Assembly (NCBI RefSeq): GCF_019801015.1
Contig: NZ_JAHVJZ010000004.1
Coordinates: 434,001-498,000, forward strand
Length of the DNA stretch: 64,000 bases
Source of the DNA: Marinobacter nauticus
GTDB taxonomy: Bacteria > Pseudomonadota > Gammaproteobacteria > Enterobacterales > Shewanellaceae
Direction: 5' to 3'
The notes beneath the pieces were generated by a model that was not told the DNA's origin, searched no databases, and saw only the letters and a list, made by a program, of their open reading frames with translations. Of this stretch, positions 39,538 through 50,588 are shown one piece after another. The translations under genes were made by a program, and so were the position numbers. Position 1 is the stretch's first letter; every line of letters starts with the position of its first letter.

Positions 39538-40308
39538 TTAGCGCACAATGCCGCGGCTGGAGTTCGCTACGAAGTCCGCCATGATGGCCACTTCGGGATG
39601 CGCCTCAGCCAGTTCGCGGATCTGCGGCAACGCTTCTGCCGTAGTCAGACCGCTGCGGTAAAGCAGCTTATAAGCACGACGGATGGCGAGCACCGCTTCT
39701 TTAGAGAAGTCACGACGCTTCAGACCTTCGCTGTTGGTGGCGCGGGGGACCGCGCTCTGGCCAGACACCATCACGTAAGGCGGTACATCCTGAAGCACCA
39801 GAGAACAACCGGCGGTAAAGGCGTGGGCGCCGATATGCACAAACTGATGCACGCCGGTCATGCCACCCAGAATGGCGTAGTCGTCAACTTTTACGTGGCC
39901 AGCGATGGAGGCGTTGTTAGCCAGGATCACGTTGTTACCCACCACACAGTCATGGGCAACGTGGGTGTAGGCCATAAACAGGTTGTCAGAGCCGATCTTG
40001 GTCAGCCCCTCATCCTGGATGGTGCCTCGGTGCACAGTGCAGCACTCACGGAACACGTTGTTATCGCCGATCTCAACGCGGGTCGCTTCACCCCTGTACT
40101 TCTTGTCCTGACACTCTTCACCAATGGAGCTGAACTGGAAGAACTTGTTGCCCTTACCAATGGTGGCCGGCCCCTTGATCACCACATGGCTGCTCAGCCA
40201 GGTGTCGTCACCGATGGTGACGTCAGGTCCCACGTAACAAAACGGACCGATGGTCACGTTGTTTCCGATTTTCGCGTCCGGATGAACGACAGCGTTTGCA
40301 TCAATCAC
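39538..40308 (-). CDS. lpxA: UDP-N-acetylglucosamine acyltransferase
   Basis: 256 aa hexapeptide-repeat trimeric acyltransferase, first step of lipid A synthesis (adds 3-hydroxyacyl from ACP to UDP-GlcNAc). The beta-helix begins [22 protein letters not shown]. The catalytic His region [19 protein letters not shown] (about residues 115-133) and the helical C-terminus are present. Three nt separate it from fabZ. Confidence 0.97.
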   Translation of the reverse strand: MIDANAVVHPDAKIGNNVTIGPFCYVGPDVTIGDDTWLSSHVVIKGPATIGKGNKFFQFSSIGEECQDKKYRGEATRVEIGDNNVFRECCTVHRGTIQDEGLTKIGSDNLFMAYTHVAHDCVVGNNVILANNASIAGHVKVDDYAILGGMTGVHQFVHIGAHAFTAGCSLVLQDVPPYVMVSGQSAVPRATNSEGLKRRDFSKEAVLAIRRAYKLLYRSGLTTAEALPQIRELAEAHPEVAIMADFVANSSRGIVR

Positions 40309-40311
40309 GGC

Positions 40312-40761
40312 TTAAATCTCGCGTTTGGCACACATCAGGTCTGCACTGCAGACCACTTTGCCATCCACCAGGGCGCGGGCTTTGTAAAGCCCAATGCCGC
40401 GGCGATCCTTGATGGATTCCACTTCCAGTGTGAGGCAGTCGCCCGGTACCACAGGCTGCTTAAAGCGCGCGTTGTCGATACCGGCGAACAGATACAGGGC
40501 ATTGTCCTGCTTACCATGGGTCTTAAACGCCAGGATGGCAGATGCCTGCGCCAGGGCTTCCAGGATCAGCACTCCGGGCATCACAGCCATGTTGGGGAAG
40601 TGACCCGGGAAAAAAGGCTCGTTATAGGTGACGTTCTTACGGGCTACCAAGCGTTCGCCCGGAACAAAGTCCAGCACTCGATCCACCAGGACGAAGGGAT
40701 GGCGGTGTGGCAGAAAATCCAGGATCTCCTGGATCTCCATGGTGTTCAGTTGCTCTGACAA
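40312..40761 (-). CDS. fabZ: 3-hydroxyacyl-[ACP] dehydratase FabZ
   Basis: 149 aa hot-dog fold dehydratase of fatty-acid elongation. The active-site His is in [23 protein letters not shown] (about residues 47-69), and [18 protein letters not shown] near the N-terminus is diagnostic. It sits between lpxA and lpxD, where its product supply competes with lipid A for 3-hydroxyacyl-ACP. Confidence 0.97.
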   Translation of the reverse strand: MSEQLNTMEIQEILDFLPHRHPFVLVDRVLDFVPGERLVARKNVTYNEPFFPGHFPNMAVMPGVLILEALAQASAILAFKTHGKQDNALYLFAGIDNARFKQPVVPGDCLTLEVESIKDRRGIGLYKARALVDGKVVCSADLMCAKREI

Positions 40762-40782
40762 AGCACTGTCCTCAACAGAAAA

Positions 40783-41820
40783 TTAGTCGTCGTCAGTGGC
40801 CAGCTCGGCCACCTGCTTCTCCAGTTCGCGCAGGCGGCGGTACATCTCGTCCAGCTGTCGCATGCGCACGCTGTTTTTCCGCCATTGTCTCGCTTCCTGC
40901 AGCGGCGGGGGCGATGCGTACAGCCCTTTCTCCTTGATGCTTCCGGTCACTCCGGTCATGCCGGAGATGTGGGTGCCGTCAGCAATGGTCAAATGACCGG
41001 CGATGGCACTGTTGCCACCGATGATGCAGTACTTACCAATGGTGGTACTGCCAGCCAGAACGGTTGCGCCCGCAATGGCCGTGTGGGCGCCGATCACGTC
41101 GTTGTGCGCGATCTGCACCAGGTTATCCAGAATCACACCCTCTTCAATCAGAGTGTCATCCAGTGCGCCACGGTCGATACAGGCGTTGGCGCCAATTTCG
41201 ACGCGGTCGCCGATGCGAACGGTACCAAGCTGGGGGATCTTAACCCACTGGCCTTTCTCATTGGCGTAACCAAAGCCATCGGAACCAATCACGGCACCGG
41301 CGTGCACAATGCACTCGGCACCCAGTTCGACACCGTGATACAGGGTGACGTTGGCCCACAGCTTGGTGTCGTTGCCCAGCCGGGCGCCCAGTCCGATGAC
41401 GCAACCGGGACCGATCTGGACATTATCACCGATAACGGCGCCCGCTTCGATCACCACGTTCGCACCAAGGCGAACATTTTCGCCCAGGGTCGCTTCCGGA
41501 TGCACCACCGCGCTCGGATGGATGCCCTCAGCGGAGTCCGGTGTGGTGTCCAGCAGCTGCGCGACCTGAGCGTAACCCAGATAGGGGTTAGCCAGGATCA
41601 GGGCGTTACCGGAAAAGTGTTCTGCATCCGCTTCAGACAAAATCACCGCCCCGGCGGCGGTGCTGTCCAAATGACTGCGGTATTTGCTGTTGGCCAGAAA
41701 GGCGATCTGCGAGGCGTTGGCACTGCTCAACGTAGCGACACCCTCAATGAGGGTGTCGCCATTGCCCTGCAGACGAGCCCCTAAGGCGCTCGCCAACTGC
41801 GCCAGGGTCATTGTCGTCAT
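40783..41820 (-). CDS. lpxD: UDP-3-O-(3-hydroxyacyl)glucosamine N-acyltransferase
   Basis: 345 aa. An N-terminal uridine-binding domain ([26 protein letters not shown]), then a long hexapeptide-repeat beta-helix with the catalytic His motif [16 protein letters not shown] (about residue 245), and a C-terminal helix. Third step of lipid A synthesis. Length matches the family. Confidence 0.97.
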   Translation of the reverse strand: MTTMTLAQLASALGARLQGNGDTLIEGVATLSSANASQIAFLANSKYRSHLDSTAAGAVILSEADAEHFSGNALILANPYLGYAQVAQLLDTTPDSAEGIHPSAVVHPEATLGENVRLGANVVIEAGAVIGDNVQIGPGCVIGLGARLGNDTKLWANVTLYHGVELGAECIVHAGAVIGSDGFGYANEKGQWVKIPQLGTVRIGDRVEIGANACIDRGALDDTLIEEGVILDNLVQIAHNDVIGAHTAIAGATVLAGSTTIGKYCIIGGNSAIAGHLTIADGTHISGMTGVTGSIKEKGLYASPPPLQEARQWRKNSVRMRQLDEMYRRLRELEKQVAELATDDD

Positions 41821-41823
41821 CTA

Positions 41824-42327
41824 TCAGTTGCCTTTGGAGATGGTTTCCACAACCTTAGCAGAGATGTCCACTTGCTCAGTGGCGAACAGGGCAGCACGGG
41901 CTTCCAGAACAATGTCATAGCCTTCCGCCGCAGCAACGCTGTCGATCGCACGCTTCACGTCCATCAGGATCTTTTGCTGCTCCTGGTTCTGACGCTTCTG
42001 CATGTCCTCTTCCAGTGCTTTGCCTTTCAGCTGCAGATCAGATTGCAGAGCCTGCGCCTGGCGCTCCAGCTCAGTTTTTTGCTGATCAGACATCAGCGCG
42101 CCGTCACGCTGGCTCTTCTCAGCCAGACCGCGCAGCTCTTCCTGCAGTTTGCGGACTTCAGCCATACGCTCGCCAAAGTCTTTTTCCATCTGTTGGCCGA
42201 TGGCCTCACGCTGAGGGTGCTGAGCAACAACTGCGCCCATATCCACGATGGCGATCTTCTGCTCGGCCATCGCAGCCGGTGCCAGGGTCGCCAGCATCAG
42301 AGCGGCAGTAGCAATCACTTTTTTCAA
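41824..42327 (-). CDS. skp: Periplasmic chaperone Skp/OmpH
   Basis: 167 aa with signal peptide MKKVIATAALMLATLAPAAMA. The mature part is a long helical coiled-coil arm (VRKLQEELRGLAEKSQRDG through LKGKALEEDMQKRQNQEQQ), and the protein begins EQKIAIVDMGAVVAQHPQR as in Skp. It holds unfolded outer-membrane proteins for BamA, encoded just upstream. Confidence 0.95.
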   Translation of the reverse strand: MKKVIATAALMLATLAPAAMAEQKIAIVDMGAVVAQHPQREAIGQQMEKDFGERMAEVRKLQEELRGLAEKSQRDGALMSDQQKTELERQAQALQSDLQLKGKALEEDMQKRQNQEQQKILMDVKRAIDSVAAAEGYDIVLEARAALFATEQVDISAKVVETISKGN

Positions 42328-42368
42328 AACACTTACTCCTTCAATAAGAATCTCAAACCCACGTCAAA

Positions 42369-44867
42369 TCAGAACGTGCGGCCAATGTTAAACGAGAAGA
42401 CTTCCGTTCTGTCGCCCTCGTACTCCTTGATGGGCCAGGCCAGGCTGAACACCATCGGCCCCATCGGGGAGACCCACTGCACCGACAGGCCGTAAGAGGC
42501 ACGGATACGGCTTGGGTCGGAGAAGTCCTGCAACTTATCAAACTCGGACTGAGGCAGGAAGCGATAACTGTCGTAGTCAAACTCGGTGTCCCAAACGTTA
42601 CCGGCGTCCACAAACAGGGAGGTACGAACGGTATTGCGGTACGCCTCGTCGAGGAACGGCGTCGGGATGATCAATTCTGCACTCAGGGTGGCGATGGCGT
42701 TACCGCCCACAGAGCGGCCACTTTCCACCGCAATGGTGTCCGGGTCGCCCGGCAGACTGCAGCCAGGGAAACCGGACGGGTCCGGAATACAAGGTGTTCC
42801 ATCACCGGTCAGGTAGAACGCACGCGGACCCACGGAGTTGGTTTCAAAACCACGCAGAATGGTGCTACCACCGGCGTAGAAGTTTTCCCAGAACGGCAGG
42901 ATCTGGTCGTGCTCAACGCCACCGTTATTGTAAGTGCCGTAACCGTTACCGTAGCCAACGCGGCCGCGGGTCAGGAACACCCACTCATGGGTGCGGTTCA
43001 GCGGGAAGTAGTAACTGGTATCAAAGTTCAGTTTGAAATACTGGTTATCACTGCCCGGGACGGTCATTTTACCGGTCAGGCGCTGGTTGTTACCCGCGGT
43101 CGGGAACATCCCCCGGTTCAGGGTGCTGCGATTCCAGTTGGCACTCAGCTCGAAGTTATCGAACGCCAGCGTGGTGGTCGGGTCATCCACGTCCGCATAG
43201 ATGTTGTAGAACTTCAACACCTGCTGATACGGAGACACTTCCGACAGTTCGTTGTGGCGATAGCCAACGCCCACACCGAGACGGTTGTACTCGTTCACCG
43301 GCCAGGACAAATCAAAACCAACGCCATAGGAATCGTTCTTATAGGATTCCAGGTAGAACTGGTCAGCATCAAACGCGGACCAGTAGATGTTACCGCCGGC
43401 GCTCACCCCATCTTTGGTGAAGTAGGGGTCGCGATAAGACAGGTTGACGCTCTTGGAGTAGCTGTTGGTATTGACGTTGATACCAACACTGTTGCCGGAG
43501 CCCATAAAGTTGCTCTGGGACAGGCCGAGCTGCAGGCTCAGCTTACTCTCGGTGCCGTAACCCACGCCGAAGGTAAAGGACCCCGAAGGCTGCTCTTTCA
43601 CGTTGTAGGTGACGTCCACCAGGTCATCGGAACCCGGTACCGGAGTGGTGGTGGACTCAACCGTCTCAAAGAAGCCCAGCCGGTTAAGGCGCTCTTTTGA
43701 GAGTTCAACATTACGACTGTTGAGCCAGGCCCCTTCCATCTGACGCATTTCACGACGCAGAACCTCGTCTTTGGTCACCTGGTTTCCGGTGAACTCGACG
43801 TTGCGGACGTAGATGCGCTTGCCCGGATTGACGTTGATGTTCAGAGTCACCTCGTTGGTCTCATCGTCAATATCGGGGTAAGTGGTGACTTCGGGGTAGG
43901 CGTAGCCATAACGGCCCAGGAACTTGCTGATCAGCTCCTCGGTAAAGGTCACTTCCGCGCCGTTATAGGTGCTGCCCGGCTCCAGGGCGATCAGCTTCTC
44001 CATCAGGTCGCGCTTGTCCAGCAGTTCGCCGGTCAGGTTCACTTCCTTAATGGCGTACTGCTCGCCTTCATCAACGTTGATGGTGACGTACAGACCTTTC
44101 TTATCCGGTGTCATCGCCACTTGCGTGGAGTCCACACGGAAACGGATATAACCGCGGTCCTGGTAGTAGGAGGTCAGGGTTTCCAGGTCCCCTTCCAGCT
44201 TCTGCTTCTGATAGCGGCGATCGCCGAAGAAGTCCCACCACGCCACGTAGTCAGTCAACTCCAGCTGGCTGATCAGTTCATCGTCTGCGTAGATGGTGTT
44301 GCCCACGACGTTGATCTGGTGGATCTCAGCCGCGTCACCCTCTTTAAACTGGAACTTCAGCTCAACCCGGTTACGGGGCAGGTTGATCACCTGGGCTTCA
44401 ACACGGGCGTTGTATTTACCAACGCTGAAATAGAAGTCCTGCAGGCCCTTTTCAATCTCGGTCAGGATGGTGCGATCCAACGGCTCGCCCACCTTAACGC
44501 CCGAGCTGTCGAGGCTCTCCTGCAGTTGCTCATCCTTAATGTCTTTGTTGCCATCCAGCACCACGCTGGAGATGGTCGGACGCTCAGTCACACGCACGAC
44601 CAAGGTGTTCCCGTCACGGGACACCTGCACGTCTTCAAAGTTGGATGAGGCGTAGAGGGCGCGGATCGATTGCTGCAGCAGCAGCGGGTCCAGCTTGTCC
44701 CCGACTTTTACCGGTAGGTTAAGCAGTGCCGCCCCAAGGGCAACACGCTGCAATCCTTCAACTTTAATGTCGTCAACGACGAACGGCTCGAAACCGGCGG
44801 CCTGGACCTGACCCGTATAGGTCACTCCGACCAGCAGCATCGACGCCATGATTTTATTCAGTCTCAT
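42369..44867 (-). CDS. bamA: Outer-membrane protein assembly factor BamA
   Basis: 832 aa with a signal peptide (cleaved near VQA-AGFEP). Five periplasmic POTRA domains (about residues 24-425; first [14 protein letters not shown]) precede a 16-strand beta-barrel. The lid-loop motif is recognisable before the terminal strands, and the protein ends in a phenylalanine (SFNIGRTF), the BAM signal of outer-membrane proteins. Central catalyst of outer-membrane protein insertion. Confidence 0.97.
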   Translation of the reverse strand: MRLNKIMASMLLVGVTYTGQVQAAGFEPFVVDDIKVEGLQRVALGAALLNLPVKVGDKLDPLLLQQSIRALYASSNFEDVQVSRDGNTLVVRVTERPTISSVVLDGNKDIKDEQLQESLDSSGVKVGEPLDRTILTEIEKGLQDFYFSVGKYNARVEAQVINLPRNRVELKFQFKEGDAAEIHQINVVGNTIYADDELISQLELTDYVAWWDFFGDRRYQKQKLEGDLETLTSYYQDRGYIRFRVDSTQVAMTPDKKGLYVTINVDEGEQYAIKEVNLTGELLDKRDLMEKLIALEPGSTYNGAEVTFTEELISKFLGRYGYAYPEVTTYPDIDDETNEVTLNINVNPGKRIYVRNVEFTGNQVTKDEVLRREMRQMEGAWLNSRNVELSKERLNRLGFFETVESTTTPVPGSDDLVDVTYNVKEQPSGSFTFGVGYGTESKLSLQLGLSQSNFMGSGNSVGINVNTNSYSKSVNLSYRDPYFTKDGVSAGGNIYWSAFDADQFYLESYKNDSYGVGFDLSWPVNEYNRLGVGVGYRHNELSEVSPYQQVLKFYNIYADVDDPTTTLAFDNFELSANWNRSTLNRGMFPTAGNNQRLTGKMTVPGSDNQYFKLNFDTSYYFPLNRTHEWVFLTRGRVGYGNGYGTYNNGGVEHDQILPFWENFYAGGSTILRGFETNSVGPRAFYLTGDGTPCIPDPSGFPGCSLPGDPDTIAVESGRSVGGNAIATLSAELIIPTPFLDEAYRNTVRTSLFVDAGNVWDTEFDYDSYRFLPQSEFDKLQDFSDPSRIRASYGLSVQWVSPMGPMVFSLAWPIKEYEGDRTEVFSFNIGRTF

Positions 44868-44895
44868 AGACGCTTTCTTGTTATTCCCTTAGTCC

Positions 44896-46245
44896 CTAAA
44901 GTCGGGCGACATCGTTGACAATGGCAATGGACATCAACAACAGAAGTAGCGCCGAACCGATACGGAAACCGATCTCCTGGACCCGTTCCGGCACCGGACG
45001 ACCCGTTAAAAGTTCAATAAAGTAATAAAGTAAGTGGCCACCATCAAGCACAGGCAGCGGCAACAGGTTAATGATGCCGAGGTTAACGCTGATCAGCGCC
45101 AGGAAGCCAAGGAAGTACACCAGACCGAAGCCCGCTGTCGCGCCCGCCCCCTGCGCGATGGAGATGGGACCGCTCAGGCTCTTCACCGACACGTCGCCGG
45201 TAAACAGCTTGCCGATCATCTTGAAGGTCAGCGCCGTCAGTTCCCAGGTGCGATCAGCCGCTTTGGTGAGAGACTCCACCACGCCGTACTTCAGGTCGAT
45301 GCGGTACGCCTCGGGCCAGGCTTCACGCCCCGGTGCCACGCCGATTTTCCCAATCAGCTGGCCATTTTCCAGTTGCCCTTTCGGGATCACGGTCATCGCC
45401 AGTCGCTCGCCATCACGCTCCACTTCGAACGGAACCGGCTTGTCGGCGTTGGCCTGTACGGTGTCAACCAGTTGCTGCCACTGCTCATAAGGCTGCCCGG
45501 CCAGCGACAGCAGACGGTCGCCCTGGCGAATGCCCGCTTCATAGGCTGCGCCAGACTCATCCACAAAGGCCAGGGTATCGGTTGCCTTGGGTGACCAGGG
45601 CACCAGGCCCAGGCTGGTCAGGATGGATTCGGTCTCCGGGTTCACCTGCCAGGAGCGGGTATCCAGCACAACCTGCTGTGAACCACCGCCCGGGGCCTCA
45701 ACCGTCATCGGAATGCTGTCGGTACCGATGTACCCCAGCAGCGCCAGGTTCACCGCTTCCCAGTCCAGCACGGATTGATTGCCCACCTGAGTGATCAGGC
45801 TATCGGGCTCCAGTCCGGCCTGAGCGGCAATGGACTGTGGTGCGGGCTGGTCCAGCACCGGTTTCACCGCCGGAACGCCGACCAGGAACATCAAATAGAG
45901 GGCAAACAGGGCAAAGATAAAGTTGGCTGCCGGGCCGGCCGCAACCACCGCAATGCGCTGCCACACAGGCTTGCGGTCAAAGGCCTGGGATTCCAGCTCA
46001 GGGCTGAGGTTATCCACGCGCCCATCCAGCATTTTTACGTAACCGCCCAGAGGGATGGCGGCCACCACGTATTCGGTACCGTCAGCACCGGTTCGGCGCC
46101 AAATCGCCTTACCAAAGCCGATGGAGAATCGCTCCACCTTCACGCCACAGCGTCGTGCCACCCAGAAGTGGCCAAATTCGTGAACGGTAACCAGGATACC
46201 CAGCGCAACAATGAATGCGCCCAGGTTCCATACAAATGCCAGCAT
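44896..46245 (-). CDS. rseP: Site-2 intramembrane protease RseP
   Basis: 449 aa, four membrane segments, M50 zinc metalloprotease. The active-site HEFGH is in LVTVHEFGHFWVARRCGVKVE (about residues 20-40). The third zinc ligand is in LLPLPVLDGGHLLYYFIELL (about residues 394-413). Two PDZ domains lie between. It cleaves anti-sigma factor RseA in the envelope stress response and clears signal peptides. The start codon overlaps the dxr stop by one base. Confidence 0.97.
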   Translation of the reverse strand: MLAFVWNLGAFIVALGILVTVHEFGHFWVARRCGVKVERFSIGFGKAIWRRTGADGTEYVVAAIPLGGYVKMLDGRVDNLSPELESQAFDRKPVWQRIAVVAAGPAANFIFALFALYLMFLVGVPAVKPVLDQPAPQSIAAQAGLEPDSLITQVGNQSVLDWEAVNLALLGYIGTDSIPMTVEAPGGGSQQVVLDTRSWQVNPETESILTSLGLVPWSPKATDTLAFVDESGAAYEAGIRQGDRLLSLAGQPYEQWQQLVDTVQANADKPVPFEVERDGERLAMTVIPKGQLENGQLIGKIGVAPGREAWPEAYRIDLKYGVVESLTKAADRTWELTALTFKMIGKLFTGDVSVKSLSGPISIAQGAGATAGFGLVYFLGFLALISVNLGIINLLPLPVLDGGHLLYYFIELLTGRPVPERVQEIGFRIGSALLLLLMSIAIVNDVARL

Positions 46246-47435
46246 CAGAGTCCTCGTTTCAGCCAGTCACGGGCCAGCGCCCGTGCCTGCGTATCCAATT
46301 GTGCCAAGCCTTCCAGTGTCCCCAGCGGGGCCAGCTCGGCCTGCTCAAGACAGTACCCATTTACCCGGGCAATGTCACTAAAGCGAATCTGACCATCCAG
46401 GAACGCCGCCACCGCCATCTCGTTGGCCGCATTCAGCACGGTGGTCGCTTCCTGACCGTGATTGCAGGCTTCGATCGCCAGCTGCAGGCAGGGGTAGCGA
46501 TGGTAATCCGGTTGTTCAAAGGTCAATTGTCCGACCCGGAAAAAGTCCAATGGTTCCACACCGGCCTGGATCCGCTGCGGATAGGCCAGGCTGTGAGCAA
46601 TCGGCGTGCGCATATCCGGCTGCCCCATTTGCGCCAACACAGAACCGTCTTTGTACTGCACCATCGAATGGATGACACTCTGGGGATGGATCACCACCTG
46701 AATCTGTTCGGCACTGGCGTTAAACAGCCAGCGCGCTTCCACATACTCCAGCCCCTTATTCATCATGGTGGCAGAGTCGACGGAGATCTTCCTTCCCATG
46801 CTCCAGTTGGGGTGAGCACAGGCCTGATCAGGCGTAATGGCATCAAAAGTGGTGAGGTCACGGGTGCGGAACGGGCCACCAGAACCGGTCAACAGCAGGT
46901 GAGAGATGCCGCTGCCAGCCAGATCGCAATGACCCAGACGGGTTTGCACCGCTTCCGGCAGGCTCTGGAAAATGGCGTTGTGTTCGGAATCCACTGGCAG
47001 CAGCGTCGCCCCACTCTGCGCCACCGCATCCATAAACAGACGCCCGGAAACCACCAGCGCCTCTTTATTCGCCAGCAGTACCCGCTTGCCCTGCTCAACC
47101 GCTTTGAGTGTTGATTGCAGGCCTGCGGCGCCAACAATGGCCGCCATGACGGTATCCACTTCCGGCAGGCCAGCAACCTCAATCAGTGCCTGCTCACCGG
47201 CCAGTACCTGAGTCGGCACCTTGCCAGCCAGCGCCTTCTCCAGGCGCAGAGCGGCGGCGGGTTCTACCATCACGGCATACGCCGGTTTCAGCTCCAGGCA
47301 CAACTGAGCCATCGCCTCGGCGCTGCTGTGCGCACAGAGGGCGTAGGCCCGATACTGTTCCGGATGACGACGGATCACATCCAGGGTGCTGGTTCCGATG
47401 GAACCGGTGGCGCCCATTACCGCCAGATTTTGCAT
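46245..47435 (-). CDS. dxr: 1-deoxy-D-xylulose 5-phosphate reductoisomerase
   Basis: 396 aa, second enzyme of the MEP isoprenoid pathway. The NADPH loop [24 protein letters not shown] is at the N-terminus, the substrate and metal site at [15 protein letters not shown] (about residue 150), and [19 protein letters not shown] near 220. Feeds uppS two genes away. Confidence 0.97.
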   Translation of the reverse strand: MQNLAVMGATGSIGTSTLDVIRRHPEQYRAYALCAHSSAEAMAQLCLELKPAYAVMVEPAAALRLEKALAGKVPTQVLAGEQALIEVAGLPEVDTVMAAIVGAAGLQSTLKAVEQGKRVLLANKEALVVSGRLFMDAVAQSGATLLPVDSEHNAIFQSLPEAVQTRLGHCDLAGSGISHLLLTGSGGPFRTRDLTTFDAITPDQACAHPNWSMGRKISVDSATMMNKGLEYVEARWLFNASAEQIQVVIHPQSVIHSMVQYKDGSVLAQMGQPDMRTPIAHSLAYPQRIQAGVEPLDFFRVGQLTFEQPDYHRYPCLQLAIEACNHGQEATTVLNAANEMAVAAFLDGQIRFSDIARVNGYCLEQAELAPLGTLEGLAQLDTQARALARDWLKRGL

Positions 47436-47440
47436 GAGAA

Positions 47441-48295
47441 TCAGATCCCGAAGTAGAGATAGAGAAGCGCGAAGACCGGCATGGCGGCAGTAACGCTGTC
47501 AATGCGATCCAGAATGCCACCGTGTCCGGGTAGCAGTCGGCCACTGTCTTTGATATCAGCGGCGCGTTTGAACATGCTCTCGGTCAGATCTCCAAGGGCC
47601 GAAGCCAGGCCGGTAACCAGAGCCAGCACCAACGCCTGAGGCACGCTTAATGCCGGCACCAGGTAGGCCGCCAGTAAGCCCAGCAGCGCGCAAACGGCCA
47701 TACCTCCGAACAGACCTTCCCGGGTTTTGCCGGGGCTGACACGAGGAATCAGTTTGTTTTTGCCCATCGTCTTACCGACGAAGTAAGCCCCGGTGTCGGC
47801 GCCCCAAACCAGCAGCAGGACCGACAGCACCAGGTAGGCGCCCTGCATATCATCCAGCCCCGGCCAGCTCTTCAGAACCACCAGCGCCACAAAGCAGGGT
47901 AAGAGGGTCAACTGGCCAAACAGCGACTTCAGCCAGGCAGAGCGGTGCCACCAGCGGGCACTTTTGGGGTAACTCAATACCAGGGCCAGCCCCGCCAGCC
48001 ACCATAAGCCGCCGGCCAGCAGAACCCCGTGAGCAAGCGGGTGAAGTTGTTGATCGACCCAGAGCAGGTCTTCAGGAACCAGAAGCATCAGTGCGGCAAG
48101 GAGTATCGCCACGGCAATGGCATAAGCGCCTTTGAGCATTTGATCGCCCGGGCGAATCAATGCACCCCACTCACGGGCAGCCAAGACAATCACCGCGGCC
48201 ACTGCCAAAGCAAAGGTGGGCAGTGGAAGCATAAAGATCCCGGCCAGGGCCAAAGGCAGCAGACACAGGGCGGTCAGGACACGTTGCTTAAGCAA
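47441..48295 (-). CDS. cdsA: Phosphatidate cytidylyltransferase
   Basis: 284 aa integral membrane enzyme making CDP-diacylglycerol. The family signature [21 protein letters not shown] lies near the C-terminus, and [27 protein letters not shown] near residue 170. I choose a TTG start at 48295 ([17 protein letters not shown]): AAGAGG lies 6 nt upstream and the length then equals E. coli CdsA (285 aa). The longer frame to 48388 would overlap uppS and has a non-family N-terminus. Confidence 0.92.
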   Translation of the reverse strand: MLKQRVLTALCLLPLALAGIFMLPLPTFALAVAAVIVLAAREWGALIRPGDQMLKGAYAIAVAILLAALMLLVPEDLLWVDQQLHPLAHGVLLAGGLWWLAGLALVLSYPKSARWWHRSAWLKSLFGQLTLLPCFVALVVLKSWPGLDDMQGAYLVLSVLLLVWGADTGAYFVGKTMGKNKLIPRVSPGKTREGLFGGMAVCALLGLLAAYLVPALSVPQALVLALVTGLASALGDLTESMFKRAADIKDSGRLLPGHGGILDRIDSVTAAMPVFALLYLYFGI

Positions 48296-48362
48296 AAAAA
48301 CCTCTTTTCTTCTCTTTCTTGTCGTTATCGCCTGAGCGAAGTGTAGAGGGCGGCGGAGCCCT

Positions 48363-49115
48363 TTACTCGATGGGCGCCACCTGAGCACCAGTCAGACCAA
48401 AGCGGCGCTGGCGTTTTGCGAAGGCTTCCAGAGCCTCCTGCAGGGCGACTTCGCCAAAATCAGGCCACAGTACGCCGGAAAAGAACAGCTCGCTGTAGGC
48501 GCACTGCCACAGCAGAAAGTTGCTGATCCGCTCCTCTCCCCCGGTTCGAATCAGGAGATCCACCTCGGGCTGATCACTCAGCGAAGTGAATCGGTCCAGC
48601 AGGGCTTCATCAATCTCTTCCGGTTGAATCTCACCCTGTTGCGCCAACTCAGCCAGTTTGCGGGCCGCATTGACCACATCCCAACGTCCGCCATAGTTGG
48701 CCGCCACGTTCAGGACCAACCCCTGACACTCAGCGGTATCCGCTTCGGCCTTGCGGATGCGGGCCTGCAACTTCTCATCAAAGCCGCTGATGTCGCCAAT
48801 GATCTTCAGGCGGACATCATTGCTTTTCAGCTGTTTGACTTCGCGACGCAGCACGGTGGTGAACAACCGCATCAGCAGTTTGACCTCCGGCTCCGGACGA
48901 CGCCAGTTTTCGCTGGAGAAGGCAAACAGCGTCAACGATTCCACACGACGCTCCCGGCAAAGGGCGACCACATTGCGCACCGACTTCACGCCGGCGCGAT
49001 GACCTATCACCCGGGGCAGCCCCTGAGCTTCGGCCCAGCGACCATTGCCATCCATGATGATGGCGATATGTCGGGGAACCGGAACGGCATTGGCCATGGG
49101 ATGCGATTGGGACAT
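48363..49115 (-). CDS. uppS: Undecaprenyl-diphosphate synthase (di-trans,poly-cis)
   Basis: 250 aa cis-prenyltransferase that builds the C55 carrier lipid for peptidoglycan and O-antigen. The pyrophosphate/Mg motif AIIMDGNGRWAEAQGLPRV is at about residues 18-36, and VESLTLFAFSSENWRRP and LLIRTGGEERISNFLLWQ are diagnostic. Ribosome site AGGAAG before the ATG at 49115. Confidence 0.97.
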   Translation of the reverse strand: MSQSHPMANAVPVPRHIAIIMDGNGRWAEAQGLPRVIGHRAGVKSVRNVVALCRERRVESLTLFAFSSENWRRPEPEVKLLMRLFTTVLRREVKQLKSNDVRLKIIGDISGFDEKLQARIRKAEADTAECQGLVLNVAANYGGRWDVVNAARKLAELAQQGEIQPEEIDEALLDRFTSLSDQPEVDLLIRTGGEERISNFLLWQCAYSELFFSGVLWPDFGEVALQEALEAFAKRQRRFGLTGAQVAPIE

Positions 49116-49141
49116 CGAGTGGAACTTCCTGATAGGGTTAA

Positions 49142-49181
49142 AAACACAAACGCCGCGTAGTATACCCCTACACGGCGTTTT
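49142..49181 (-). terminator. Hairpin between frr and uppS
   Basis: On the minus strand, AAACGCCG...CGGCGTTT with an inner GTAG/CTAC pairing. A broken T-run follows (GTGTTTTT). Probably ends or thins transcripts coming from frr before uppS. Confidence 0.7.
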
Positions 49182-49205
49182 ATCTCTAGGGAGGATGGGG
49201 TCAGC

Positions 49206-49763
49206 TTAGACTTCCATCAACTCTTTTTCTTTGTCAGCCAGGATGCCGTCGATCGCCTTAACGTACTGATCGGTCAGCTTCTGGATCTCGTCTTCACCGC
49301 GACGAGCATCGTCTTCACTGATCTCTTTCTCTTTTTCCAGCGCCTTGATGTCGCTGTTGGCGTCGCGACGGATGTTGCGAACGGCCACACGGCCCTGCTC
49401 AGCTTCAGCACGCACAACCTTTACCAGGTCGCGACGACGCTCTTCGGTCAGCGGCGGCAGCGGGATGCGGATCATGGTGCCGGCAGAGTTCGGGTTCAGG
49501 CCCAGGTCGGAAGCCATGATCGCTTTCTCAACGGCTTGAATCATGCTCTTGTCGAACACGGTGATCGCCAGAGTGCGAGAATCTTCAGTGGTAACGTTAC
49601 CCACCTGCTTCAGGGGGGTATCAACGCCGTAGTAGGACACCACGATGCTGTCCAGCAGGCTCGGGTGGGCGCGACCGGTACGCACCTTGCTCATTTGAGT
49701 TTGGGTGGCTTCCACACTCTTGACCATACGGTCTTTGGCGTCTTTCTTGATGTCGTTAATCAC
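49206..49763 (-). CDS. frr: Ribosome recycling factor
   Basis: 185 aa, splits ribosomes after termination with EF-G. Family wording includes [20 protein letters not shown] (about residues 28-47) and the long helical ends ([22 protein letters not shown]). Length is the same as E. coli RRF. Confidence 0.98.
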   Translation of the reverse strand: MINDIKKDAKDRMVKSVEATQTQMSKVRTGRAHPSLLDSIVVSYYGVDTPLKQVGNVTTEDSRTLAITVFDKSMIQAVEKAIMASDLGLNPNSAGTMIRIPLPPLTEERRRDLVKVVRAEAEQGRVAVRNIRRDANSDIKALEKEKEISEDDARRGEDEIQKLTDQYVKAIDGILADKEKELMEV

Positions 49764-49787
49764 GTTGTACGTCCTATTTGAAGCAGA

Positions 49788-50519
49788 TTAATCCAGATCG
49801 CAGATCACGGTGCCAATGGCATCACCCATCACCACTCGACGCAGTGCGCCGGGTTCGTTCATATTGAACACCATGATCGGAAGGTGATGGTCACGGGCCA
49901 GAGTAAAGGCCGCCAGGTCCATCACTTTTAACTCTTTTTCCAGTACTTCCTGGTAGCTGAGCTTATCATACTTTGTGGCATCAGGGTTTTTGACCGGGTC
50001 GTCGGTGTACACGCCGTCCACCTTGGTGCCTTTCAGCACAACGTCCGCTTCAATTTCGATGCCACGCAGACAGGCTGCAGAATCGGTAGTGAAGAACGGG
50101 TTGCCGGTTCCGGCGCTGAAAATCACCACGCGGCCGGTTTTCAGCAGGCTGATCGCTTCAGCCCAGCTGTAGTTATCACACACGCCATTCAGCGGAATGG
50201 CGGACATCAGACGAGCATTCACATAAGCACGGTGCAGGGCATCGCGCATCGCCAGACCGTTCATTACGGTAGCCAGCATGCCCATGTGATCGCCCACCAC
50301 GCGGTTCATACCGGCTTGCGCCAGGCCTTCACCGCGGAACAGGTTACCACCCCCGATCACCAAACCCACTTGCACGCCAAGCTCTACCAGCTCTTTAATC
50401 TCCTGGGCCATGCGGTCCAGAACTTTCGGGTCGATGCCGAACCCTTCCTCGCCCATCAGGGCTTCGCCGCTGAGTTTCAGCAGAATACGACGGTATGCAG
50501 GTTTTGGATTGGTGCTCAT
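49788..50519 (-). CDS. pyrH: UMP kinase
   Basis: 243 aa amino-acid-kinase-family enzyme, UMP to [19 protein letters not shown] (about residues 15-30), [21 protein letters not shown] and the [13 protein letters not shown] loop are all present. The start is the ATG at 50519 ([18 protein letters not shown]), as in E. coli. The longer frame to 50570 would translate through the tsf-pyrH hairpin and is rejected. Confidence 0.97.
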   Translation of the reverse strand: MSTNPKPAYRRILLKLSGEALMGEEGFGIDPKVLDRMAQEIKELVELGVQVGLVIGGGNLFRGEGLAQAGMNRVVGDHMGMLATVMNGLAMRDALHRAYVNARLMSAIPLNGVCDNYSWAEAISLLKTGRVVIFSAGTGNPFFTTDSAACLRGIEIEADVVLKGTKVDGVYTDDPVKNPDATKYDKLSYQEVLEKELKVMDLAAFTLARDHHLPIMVFNMNEPGALRRVVMGDAIGTVICDLD

Positions 50520-50537
50520 TGACTGATTTCCTGATGC

Positions 50538-50567
50538 TAAAAGACCGCAGCGGATGCTGCGGTCTGA
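50538..50567 (-). terminator. Hairpin terminator between tsf and pyrH
   Basis: Minus strand AGACCGCAGC-atcc-GCTGCGGTCT then TTTT: a perfect 10-bp stem. Likely a partial terminator that separates tsf from pyrH. Confidence 0.8.
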
Positions 50568-50588
50568 CATTGATTAAGAAGTGTGCCC

